From Halobacteriales archaeon QS_6_64_34 (lineage in GTDB: Archaea; Halobacteriota; Halobacteria; Halobacteriales; Haloarculaceae): DNA of 64,000 nt. The first letter of the stretch is position 1. Each line of letters opens with the position of its first letter. The translations under genes were made by a program, and so were the position numbers. Below are positions 34,008 through 40,877 of this stretch, in pieces. A model generated the notes under the pieces. It saw only the letters and a program-made list of their open reading frames with translations, ran no database searches and had not been told where the DNA came from. Location of the stretch: positions 58,501-122,500 of the forward strand of contig PXRT01000015.1 in the NCBI GenBank assembly GCA_003020925.1, written 5' to 3'.

Positions 34008-34495
34008 TCGACCACCTCGACGGTGATGTTCTGTCGGGCGGCGACCCGTCGGCCGTCGGAGTCACGGACGACGAGAGACAGTTCGCCCGCGTACTGGTTG
34101 CGCTGTAGTTCCGAGTCATCGACGGAAAACGGCTGGATGGTGGCCTCGTAGACCGGGCCGTGGTCGTCGGCGTTCAGGAAATGCGTCGTCGACACCGAGT
34201 AGCCCAGTTCCGGCACGCGAATCTTGTATATCAGCGTCGGCGTTTGCGTTATCGACTCGAATCGGACCGTCGCCGGGGGCACCTCCAAGTAGGCGTTGGC
34301 CGCGCCGTAGGAGGCCGACCCGATGGTCGCGTTCGTCGGGAACTCGACCGACGCAATTGACAGCGACCCCTCGTTAGAGATAGCGGGCGCCGGTTCCTCG
34401 GCGAGCGAGAGCCCGGAAACGAGCGGGCCGAAGGCGATGGCCGTCAGCACGACGACGCCGACGACAGTCGGGACGACCGCTCGCCTGTAACTCAT
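34004..34495 (-). CDS. Exported membrane-anchored protein, partner of 32121 gene
   Basis: 163-residue protein with one N-terminal hydrophobic segment (VVPTVVGVVVLTAIAFGPLV) that acts as a signal or anchor. A beta-rich extracellular domain follows (SLSIASVEFPTNATIGSASY, YKIRVPELGYSVSTTHFLNA, ELSLVVRDSDGRRVAARQNI). It is the first gene of a two-gene operon with the 628-residue membrane protein and overlaps it by 4 bases. Function unknown. Confidence 0.65.
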   Translation of the reverse strand: MSYRRAVVPTVVGVVVLTAIAFGPLVSGLSLAEEPAPAISNEGSLSIASVEFPTNATIGSASYGAANAYLEVPPATVRFESITQTPTLIYKIRVPELGYSVSTTHFLNADDHGPVYEATIQPFSVDDSELQRNQYAGELSLVVRDSDGRRVAARQNITVEVVE

Positions 34496-34596
34496 TCATG
34501 TTGACCAAACCGACGAGGGTGAAATATGTGTCGGCCTGTGGCGTCGCTACTAGTGGACGAGCCCGATAAAAATAGGCCGTGGTTAGTTTCTACGCG

Positions 34597-34980
34597 TTAG
34601 CACTCCGCGACGATGGACGAACTCCCGCCGTCGGGGTTGTTCCATCGGATTTGCTCATCGCCGTCAATTGAACCACCATCGTTAATCTGGTCACCGGCAG
34701 TTATCTCGCTTTGAGAGGTGTCAATTGAGCCACTACCAGCGTTCAGCAGATCAAAATCCGACGGATTAGATAGTGTATCTCCGCCAGTATGCGTGATTTC
34801 GTCGTTGCTCGTGTCGCACTCAATGCTGAACTGCGGTGCTGCGTCCCCTGCTGAATCACCTAGTCCCAACACAAAGCTCGCGATAACGGCCGCGAGGATA
34901 ACCGTGATTGCGACCATCAGGATGACCCCGATGACCGGCGATACTGCGTTGTCATCGTTGAAGAGTTTCTTGATATCCAT
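34597..34980 (-). CDS. Type IV pilin-like protein (pilin 2)
   Basis: 127 residues. N-terminus [20 protein letters not shown], then the core [20 protein letters not shown], nearly identical to pilin 3. The C-terminus is different and acidic: TCD-like residues [18 protein letters not shown] and tail [17 protein letters not shown] Cys pair may form a disulfide. It starts 2 bases after the stop of pilin 3, so they are co-transcribed and probably co-assembled. Confidence 0.88.
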   Translation of the reverse strand: MDIKKLFNDDNAVSPVIGVILMVAITVILAAVIASFVLGLGDSAGDAAPQFSIECDTSNDEITHTGGDTLSNPSDFDLLNAGSGSIDTSQSEITAGDQINDGGSIDGDEQIRWNNPDGGSSSIVAEC

Positions 34981-34982
34981 TT

Positions 34983-35441
34983 TTATACGTCGTATTCACC
35001 AAGCGTGCTAGTCGAGTCGCCATCTGGGTTCTCCCAGATGATTCGCACAGTCGTATCTTCATCTACGCCAGTCGACCCCTCATCACCGGCAGTGGCTTCG
35101 TCGGGGAACTTCGATTCCATGTTACTGGAGTCATTATTAGTAGGGTCAACCGAATTATCACCGTCTTTCAGCGTCACCTGTGTCATATCAACATTGTCAC
35201 CCCCATCGTGTGAGATTGTCAATAACCCATCGCTACCCAATCCTGTAGTAAAACTTGAAGCACTACTATCATAGCTATAACTCCAACTCGCCTGTGGTGC
35301 TGCATCCCCGGCCTGGTCGCCCAGCCCGAGCACGAACGATGCGATGACTGCCGCGAGAATGACCGTAATCGCGACCATCAGGATGACCCCGATGACCGGC
35401 GACACAGCGTCATCATCTTGTAGTAGTTGTTTGATATCCAT
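34983..35441 (-). CDS. Type IV pilin-like protein (pilin 3)
   Basis: 152 residues from the ATG at 35441 ([20 protein letters not shown]). The hydrophobic core [19 protein letters not shown] is shared with pilins 2, 5 and 6. The head domain is long, with Ser/Asp-rich repeats ([20 protein letters not shown]) and the recurrent GGD motif. The tail is [22 protein letters not shown] box near 35544-35553 gives a leader of about 80 bases, unlike the leaderless pilins 1 and 4. First gene of the pilin 3-pilin 2 operon. Confidence 0.88.
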   Translation of the reverse strand: MDIKQLLQDDDAVSPVIGVILMVAITVILAAVIASFVLGLGDQAGDAAPQASWSYSYDSSASSFTTGLGSDGLLTISHDGGDNVDMTQVTLKDGDNSVDPTNNDSSNMESKFPDEATAGDEGSTGVDEDTTVRIIWENPDGDSTSTLGEYDV

Positions 35442-35752
35442 GTGTTGTATCCTTGCCAACACACCGCGTGTATCCGGGTGTACACCGACTCCCCGCACAG
35501 TGGACCCCGTGGGTGTGTTGTCTTCTTTTCATGTGGGATCCAAACTTATATCTACCCTATGCTTCATGCCTTCAGCGCTGCCTTGAACGCTGTCAAGAAG
35601 GCCCTGTACTGCCGAAATTCGATTTTCAGGAGAGAGAACTGTCTCTCCGGAGTGTATCCTGAAAAATCGTAGTAGATTGGCGGGATTGGAACAGTCCAGC
35701 CGCGAATACTGACCCACATCTGAAATAGCGAGTAGTGACACCGGTTCGTCAG
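35442..35752. other. Gene-free interval with pilin 3 promoter and unassigned remnant
   Basis: 310 bases. It holds the pilin 3 leader and TATA box (minus strand gatataagt, 35544-35553). Further right is an A+T-rich segment with a short palindromic motif near 35626-35675 (caggagagag and its partner). A minus-strand frame here has no recognisable similarity, so I treat it as degraded or non-coding DNA. Confidence 0.4.
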
Positions 35753-35851
35753 TCACTTGTGCTGACGGCCGGACCTCGGTGTGTGGCTGCCAGCGTGTGC
35801 ATTTTCACGGTTCGTTACCGCATGTAGAAGAGAGGTGTGACTGCGGGCACT

Positions 35852-36145
35852 ATCCGAACGGTGGTGTTTAGTTAGGCGATTTAGATTGTCAACAGCCAGA
35901 AAGCCCCGGCTGGCTTCGGTCGGGGGGCTCGCTGCGCTCCTCGGCCTTCGGCCTGCGGTGCTTACGTCGCCCGCCTTCCCGAAGCGGGCGGGACTGAAAG
36001 GGGCCGACCGCTCGACGACGAGGCGAAGCAAGCACTGCAACGAACGGAGTGAGTGAAGCGCGCAGCGAGTCGTAGTAGTCGAGCGGTCGGGGGCTTTCTG
36101 GCTCTCTTCCGCGTTTTCTACTAAACTAAACACTACCATCCGAAC
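35852..36145. repeat. 8-bp target duplication around element B
   Basis: ATCCGAAC occurs at 35852-35859 and again at 36138-36145, directly flanking the ends GGTGGTGTTTAGTT and AACTAAACACTACC-type bases. This is the mark of transposition into this site. Confidence 0.8.
35860..36137. mobile_element. Cruciform-forming MITE-like element, copy B (both ends present)
   Basis: 278 bases with terminal inverted repeats: left GGTGGTGTTTAGTT at 35860, right end reading GGTAGTGTTTAGTT on the other strand at 36137. The outer stem pairs 35893-35907 with 36090-36103. Arm 2 is a perfect 12-base stem, 36005-36016 with 36078-36089. The centre is rearranged: the left strand of the middle helix and the right strand of arm 1 are missing, and a short local hairpin (cccgccttcccgaagcgggcggg) replaces them. 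It encodes no transposase, so it must be mobilised by a factor elsewhere. It is inserted in hicA. Confidence 0.85.
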
Positions 36146-36217
36146 GGTCCACAGGCTGATATCCCATCTCCGTCAGCACGCTCACGAGTTCTCGTGCGGA
36201 GTACGGTGCCGGCACAG

Positions 36218-36499
36218 TTACTCGGGAAACCACGGAGCGTCGGGTTCCTGTGGATTGTCCGGAACTGTCTCCGGGTCAAGTCCCAGGTCACGCAAGTCGG
36301 CATCCGTCACCGGCTCACCGATTTCCCCAGTGTGAAGCGCGACTGCTCCGTCCAGGTTTACGAGGGCCTCAGAACGTGTCTCCCCGTGGCTCGCGACACC
36401 GACTCCCTCGTCTATGGCCGACCAGCGCCCGTCATTTTCCTGTACCAGATGAATCTCGCGCCGCGATGAGTCGCCCTCCCGACTGTCAGCCCGAGCCAT
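36218..36499 (-). CDS. hicB: HicB-like antitoxin
   Basis: 93-residue protein of the HicB type, which normally binds and inhibits HicA and represses its own operon. It has the HicB N-domain REIHLVQENDGRWSAIDEGV, then GVASHGETRSEALVNLDGAV, where a strand-helix unit matches the partial RNase H-like fold. The C-terminus DPETVPDNPQEPDAPWFPE is haloarchaeal in style. The cognate hicA downstream has been broken by element B, so this is a solitary antitoxin. The start is the ATG at 36499. Confidence 0.8.
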   Translation of the reverse strand: MARADSREGDSSRREIHLVQENDGRWSAIDEGVGVASHGETRSEALVNLDGAVALHTGEIGEPVTDADLRDLGLDPETVPDNPQEPDAPWFPE

Positions 36500-36600
36500 A
36501 CTGCACGTAGATTACAATGGGTGAAAACACTTCGGACGTCGCTCTCGACGGTGGTTACGGTAGCAGCGATTGGTGATGAAAGCCAGAACGCCCCCAGTAC

Positions 36601-37158
36601 TCAGCGCTCGCCGTCGACGAACTCCGTCAGCGTCATTTCGCGGGCGACCAGCGTGTGATACAGCGCCGAGACCGTGAGCACGACAGCGAAGAGTGTCGCC
36701 CACACCAGCGTCGGGATGAGGGCAAAGGGGTAGACGCCGACCCACAGCACCGTCACGATGGCGAGGCTGATAGCGCCAAAGGAGAGGTAGAACTCACGCC
36801 ACGGGAACTCGCCCTCCGGGACGATTTCCAGGTAGACCGTCAGCTCCTCGGTCTGGTCGGTGGTCGTGATGACGCCCTCGTCGCTGTTGTACTCGACGAT
36901 GCCCACCTCGTCCATCTGTGGAAGGTGAGACTGCTGAAGCGTGGTGTAGACGCGCTTGCGCTGGGCGCTGGTGACCTCCGCACAGCTGCAGTCGTACTCG
37001 GCGGCGGCGACGTGGTCGGCGAGGTCACCGAGCGACACCGGGCCGCCGTGCTCCCGGAGATACTGGAGGACGTGACGACGGCGCTCGTTCTGGAGTACGT
37101 CGAATATCTCCTCGTTCGAGAGTTCGTTCTCGTCCGCCCGCCGGACCTGCTGACTCAT
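36601..37158 (-). CDS. DUF7344-type winged-helix protein with two TM helices
   Basis: 185 residues. The N-terminal winged helix begins NEEIFDVLQNERRRHVLQYL, then LADHVAAAEYDCSCAEVTSA and QRKRVYTTLQQSHLPQMDEV, typical of the haloarchaeal DUF7344 family. Two TM helices follow (LSFGAISLAIVTVLWVGVYP and LIPTLVWATLFAVVLTVSAL). The membrane anchor suggests that DNA binding is linked to the membrane. It lies within the pilin array, which suggests but does not prove that it controls pilin genes. Confidence 0.82.
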   Translation of the reverse strand: MSQQVRRADENELSNEEIFDVLQNERRRHVLQYLREHGGPVSLGDLADHVAAAEYDCSCAEVTSAQRKRVYTTLQQSHLPQMDEVGIVEYNSDEGVITTTDQTEELTVYLEIVPEGEFPWREFYLSFGAISLAIVTVLWVGVYPFALIPTLVWATLFAVVLTVSALYHTLVAREMTLTEFVDGER

Positions 37159-37308
37159 CGGGCGGACTCACCTGGTCCCCACGGCAATGCCATTCTACCA
37201 CGCAGTGGGAGATATGCACTAATAATCTTGATGGTCAGCTCGAAGAATCAAAATATTACTGAAGATATCAATGACTGTGGGCGAATGGCCGCCCTCCCAG
37301 CCAACCGG

Positions 37309-37749
37309 CTACGAGTCGCCGTCCCACGTCGCGACCGTCGTTGACCCGCCGTCCGTCGAGTGGACCAGCCGAACCGTCGCGTCGGCATCGACGGTGACGG
37401 TCGCGCTCGTCCCGGCGGCGATGTCGCCGCTCCAGCCCAGCGCGCTTTCGCTCACCGTCCCGCCGGGCTCGGCTCGGACCTCAAGCTTCGACGCGTCGAT
37501 GGTGTCGCCGCCGACGTGGGTCATCGTCAGCGCGCCGCTGTCACCGCTGTCGGTAAGGTCCGCGCTCCCACTGGCGCCGGCCTCGTAGGTGAAGTCGAAC
37601 GACGCCTGCGGAGTCGTCGAGACGAGCGCGTCGTCGCCGGCGACCACGACGCCCGCAGTGACTGTTGCGAGAGTGATGCTGATGGCAAACAGCAACACGA
37701 CGCCGATGACCGGTGAGACGGCGTCATTTTGGGACAAAGTGCCTTTCAT
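37309..37749 (-). CDS. Type IV pilin-like protein (pilin 4, divergent core)
   Basis: 146 residues, [20 protein letters not shown], then FAISITLATVTAGVVVAGDD. The cleavage site and VSPVIG core are kept, but the hydrophobic helix differs from those of the other five members. The head domain contains the recurrent GGD motif and a Ser/Gly/Asp-rich segment (ASGSADLTDSGDSGALTMTH). A TATA-like element (37773-37784) lies about 25 to 35 bases upstream, so it is leaderless. Confidence 0.85.
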   Translation of the reverse strand: MKGTLSQNDAVSPVIGVVLLFAISITLATVTAGVVVAGDDALVSTTPQASFDFTYEAGASGSADLTDSGDSGALTMTHVGGDTIDASKLEVRAEPGGTVSESALGWSGDIAAGTSATVTVDADATVRLVHSTDGGSTTVATWDGDS

Positions 37750-37772
37750 AGCCTATTCCCTTCCTTGATTAC

Positions 37773-37784
37773 CTGTAAATATCC
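37773..37784 (-). promoter_or_regulatory. TATA box of pilin 4
   Basis: Minus strand ggatatttacag about 30 bases upstream of the ATG at 37749. Fits a leaderless transcript. Confidence 0.4.
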
Positions 37785-37789
37785 AGGAT

Positions 37790-38063
37790 TGAGTATGAAT
37801 GTTAGGAATTGATGGATTGAGAAGGTTTTAGCATACAAGATATCCGATTTGATGCCAGTACCCGACTACACACATCGAAGAACTACGGCGGGTTAACTGT
37901 GGCTCGAGCGTTGAGGGCGCAAAATCCCTCGAGCGTCTGAATAAGTGATGTGGGCCGTATTATTCCCAACAATCCTGATGCTAATTAACCGTCAGATTGT
38001 CGAGAGAAAATGGGCTTCAGAACGTTTTCGGTCTAAGGGGGTAAGAGAATTTAGGAAGGTGCG
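37790..38063. other. Gene-free, A+T-rich interval
   Basis: About 270 bases between pilins 4 and 5. A short inverted repeat (ctcgagcg... ...ccctcgagcg, about 37912-37938) could be a terminator of pilin 5 reading leftward. No gene seen. Confidence 0.35.
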
Positions 38064-38489
38064 TTAGGCATTGTAGCTGCCAATCGTAGCACTGCTTCCT
38101 TCACCGCTATCCCAGGTGATTCGAATGGTGGTATCTTTGGTGAATGGTTGGTCACCGTTTCCACTCTCATCGTAAATGACTGTACCAGCTGTTATCGTAC
38201 TTGAGCCACCAACTTCTAATAGACCGTTCGAAGTTGTCTTGTCGTTTCCATCAATAGTGACAGTTACTTTACTGGCAGTAATCTCGTCACCACCAGTCAT
38301 AGTGATAGTATTATCACTCGGATTGAACTCGAACGTGGCTTGCGGGGCGTTGTTGCTCACCGAGTCCCCGAGACCGAGTACGAACGTGGCGATAACGGCC
38401 GCGAGGATGACCGTGATTGCGACCATCAGGATAACCCCGATGACCGGCGATACTGCGTCGTCTTCTGTGAGCAAGGTTTTGAGGTTCAT
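38064..38489 (-). CDS. Type IV pilin-like protein (pilin 5)
   Basis: 141 residues, [20 protein letters not shown], then the shared core [20 protein letters not shown]. The head domain has [20 protein letters not shown] and the GGD motif, then [20 protein letters not shown]. Codon-level similarity to pilins 2, 3 and 6 is high over the first 45 codons and low after that. Confidence 0.88.
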   Translation of the reverse strand: MNLKTLLTEDDAVSPVIGVILMVAITVILAAVIATFVLGLGDSVSNNAPQATFEFNPSDNTITMTGGDEITASKVTVTIDGNDKTTSNGLLEVGGSSTITAGTVIYDESGNGDQPFTKDTTIRITWDSGEGSSATIGSYNA

Positions 38490-38590
38490 GTGAAGTCGTG
38501 TTTTGGGACAAATAGTGAAATTTGAAAGCCTATACTCCTGCTAGCTGCTGCCCATCAGTTCGGAAACAGCAGTCGTCGGTGTGGAACACA

Positions 38591-38962
38591 TCATGCGTTC
38601 GGACAGGCGTCACTACGGAGCGTCGCAGAGCTTCCAGCGGACTCCCAAGTCAGTGGTGCGGCATCGCTGTCAAATACCCCAACAATCGTGTCACCAGCAG
38701 TATAAGTACTGCTGGACAACGAGTTGGTCTCATTTGCGATGTACAGGTTCGCTCCGTCAAGTTCGTCCCCACCATCGTGTATCAGGTCGCCACCGTCACA
38801 AGCGAAACTCGCCTGTGGCGCCTGATTACTAAGCGAATCCCCTAAACCGAGCACGAACGTCGCGATGACGGCCGCTAAGATGACGGTAATCGCGACCATC
38901 AGAATAACCCCGATGACCGGCGACACCGCGTCGTCGTCTTGTATGAGTGTTTGGATATCCAT
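38591..38962 (-). CDS. Type IV pilin-like protein (pilin 6)
   Basis: 123 residues from the ATG at 38962 ([20 protein letters not shown]), with the common core [20 protein letters not shown]. The head is short: [20 protein letters not shown], then [20 protein letters not shown] and a final RSDACPNA. Three Cys residues may form a disulfide. A TATA box at 39046-39056 gives a leader of about 60 to 80 bases, as for pilin 3. Confidence 0.88.
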   Translation of the reverse strand: MDIQTLIQDDDAVSPVIGVILMVAITVILAAVIATFVLGLGDSLSNQAPQASFACDGGDLIHDGGDELDGANLYIANETNSLSSSTYTAGDTIVGVFDSDAAPLTWESAGSSATLRSDACPNA

Positions 38963-39044
38963 TGTTGTATCCGACACGTTCCGGGACCGTGGCACCACAC
39001 CACCTGCATCCCGGCCGTGTCCCTAAAGCCCTACATGGCATTAG

Positions 39045-39056
39045 CACATATAAAAG
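39045..39056 (-). promoter_or_regulatory. TATA box of pilin 6
   Basis: Minus strand acttttatatgtgc about 85 to 95 bases upstream of the pilin 6 ATG. Implies a leader of about 60 bases. Confidence 0.45.
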
Positions 39057-39095
39057 TACAGCACCGATTATCCACTGTGAAAACACACTGTATAT

Positions 39096-40877
39096 TCAAG
39101 GTAGTAGAAGTAACACAACTGTCACGAAAACGGCGAGCACGAGGATACTGAGTCCGATACCGGCGCGAATCGGGTGTTTAGCGTCCCCTCCGACGGCCCC
39201 GTTGTACACGGTATCAGGATTTGTAATAGAGTTGACGGCAGTTTTGGCTCCGGCAACAGTTACGCGGTCGACGGCGGCGTAGAGTTCGGTGAGCCCGACG
39301 ACCAGGCCACGGGTGCCATAGAACACGACCGGATTGGTGAGGCTGTCGATGTCGGGGACCCGGCCGAGTTTCGAGAGGGGTTTCTTCGTCAGCGCGAAGC
39401 CGACGAGGCCAACGAGACCCAGGATGACGCCCTCGACGACGTGGGGGACGGTGTAGGTCTTGTAGACGTGCGAGACGGCGGCCTCGCTGGTCACGTCGTA
39501 GGGGAGCAGCGAGAACAGCGCCCCGTCGAAGAGCCCATAGACCACACAGAGGGCGGCGACGCCGACCATCGCGACACTCTGGCCGTGATTGGCGTCCTCG
39601 ACATCGCCGTCGTACTCGCCGTGGAAGAAGGCGTAGTAGCCGAACTTGATGAACGACATGAACGTGCCGATGCCCCCGAGCATGAGGAGCCACTCCAGGG
39701 TCGTCCACTCGTAGATCGGCAGCGGGCCCTTCACGAAGGTGTAGTGGGCGCCGTCGATGACGATGCCCTTGCTGACGAAGCCGTTGAAGCCGGGGAAGCC
39801 GGCGATAGACAGCGCCGCGATTGTGAACGCGCCGGCCGTAATCGGCATCTGTCGGGCCAGCCCGCCGAGTTTCTTCAGGTTCTCCTCGCCGGTCCGATAG
39901 ACCACGACGCCGGCGGTCATAAAGAGGAGTCCCTTGTAGAGGATGTGGTTGAACACGTGGGCGAAGGCGCCGGCCTGGGCGAGGGCGGACCCGATGCCGA
40001 CGCCGGCTATCATGTAACCGACCTGGGACTGGATGTGATAGGAGAGCAGCCGGCGCATGTCGTTCTGGAACAGCGCGAACGTCGCGCCGAAGACGGCCAT
40101 CCCGCCGCCCATGTAGGCGATGGCCACGTGACCGTCGGGGAACGCCCGGTACATCCCGTAGACGCCGGTCTTGGTCGTGAACACGCAGAGGAAGACGCTG
40201 GCGGCGATGTGGGGTCGCGGGTAGGTGTCGGGCAGCCAGGCGTGCAGGCCGATGAAGCCGACGTTGACGCCGATACCGACGGCAGCGAGCGCTGCGGGGA
40301 ACCCCCCGACGATACCCGTCGTCTCGGGGCCGCCGGGCACCGACCCGAACAGGAAGGTCCCCGTGACCGCGTAGTTCTGGAGAATCGCGGCCATCAGCAG
40401 GGTGCCGCCGATGCCGTGGAAGATAGCGTAGCGGTAGCCGGCCCGGACCGCCGGGCCGCGGTAGTGCCAGACGAGCAGTGTACTGGTGACGGCCATCAGC
40501 TCCCAGAAAAAGAGGAGCGTAAGCCAGTCGCCGGCAAAGACCGCGCCGTAGCTGGTGGCGAGGTAGGAGTACGCGAAGGCGGTCTGGACGCTCTCGGCCT
40601 CGCTGGCATAGGAGTAGAGGACGGCGGCGACGCCGATGACGCCGAAGATGAGGCCCATCAGCCGCGAGAAGTCGTCGACGTTCAGCAGGACGGCGTCGAA
40701 GCCGAGAAACGTCGTCCGGAGGAAGACCCCGGAGGGGACGGCCCATGCCCACGCCAGCGCCGCCCCGGCGGCGACGACACCGAGCGCGTGGCCGGCCGTC
40801 CGTGGCAGGAACGCGATTGCTATCGCCACCGCGAGCAGGACGACGACGGGCGGCACAGTCGTCAGGGGTCCCGCCAT
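39096..40877 (-). CDS. Mrp antiporter proton-conducting subunit (MrpD/MrpA-N-like, third)
   Basis: 593-residue polytopic protein of the NuoL/M/N-MrpA/D family with about 14 TM helices. Family landmarks are GDWLTLLFFWELMAVTSTLL (Glu of the proton path), GFIGLHAWLPDTYPRPH (Lys/His region), VFLCVFTTKTGVYGMYRAFP (Lys) and FGATFALFQNDMRRLLSYHI. It ends in a C-terminal single-helix extension (GAVGGDAKHPIRAGIGLSIL). Last gene of the nine-gene operon. Its ATG shares one base with the stop of the preceding gene (TGATG). May supply the function of the MrpA N-terminal half. Confidence 0.85.
   Translation of the reverse strand: MAGPLTTVPPVVVLLAVAIAIAFLPRTAGHALGVVAAGAALAWAWAVPSGVFLRTTFLGFDAVLLNVDDFSRLMGLIFGVIGVAAVLYSYASEAESVQTAFAYSYLATSYGAVFAGDWLTLLFFWELMAVTSTLLVWHYRGPAVRAGYRYAIFHGIGGTLLMAAILQNYAVTGTFLFGSVPGGPETTGIVGGFPAALAAVGIGVNVGFIGLHAWLPDTYPRPHIAASVFLCVFTTKTGVYGMYRAFPDGHVAIAYMGGGMAVFGATFALFQNDMRRLLSYHIQSQVGYMIAGVGIGSALAQAGAFAHVFNHILYKGLLFMTAGVVVYRTGEENLKKLGGLARQMPITAGAFTIAALSIAGFPGFNGFVSKGIVIDGAHYTFVKGPLPIYEWTTLEWLLMLGGIGTFMSFIKFGYYAFFHGEYDGDVEDANHGQSVAMVGVAALCVVYGLFDGALFSLLPYDVTSEAAVSHVYKTYTVPHVVEGVILGLVGLVGFALTKKPLSKLGRVPDIDSLTNPVVFYGTRGLVVGLTELYAAVDRVTVAGAKTAVNSITNPDTVYNGAVGGDAKHPIRAGIGLSILVLAVFVTVVLLLLP

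Larger units (their letters stand above)
35753..36215 (-). pseudogene. hicA: hicA-like toxin gene interrupted by element B
   Basis: Right after the hicB stop a GTG at 36215 opens VPAPYSARELVSVLTEMGYQ, then PVDRSD, the expected first helix and strand of a HicA mRNA interferase. The frame is interrupted at 36138 by the 278-base repeat element. Beyond the element, at 35859, the sequence resumes with the duplicated target bases and SARSHTSLLHAVTNRE, where SHTSL fits the HicA serine/histidine core. The frame then departs from the family and stops at 35753. The toxin is therefore inactive. Confidence 0.6.

Noticed and set aside
35529..35756. 75-residue minus-strand frame upstream of pilin 3
   Set aside because: It runs through the pilin 3 promoter, has no recognisable fold, and overlaps A+T-rich intergenic DNA.
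35753..36139. 128-residue hypothetical protein over element B
   Set aside because: The frame is formed by the element's inverted repeats and the broken end of hicA. Similar translations arise at copy C, so it is an artefact of the repeat.
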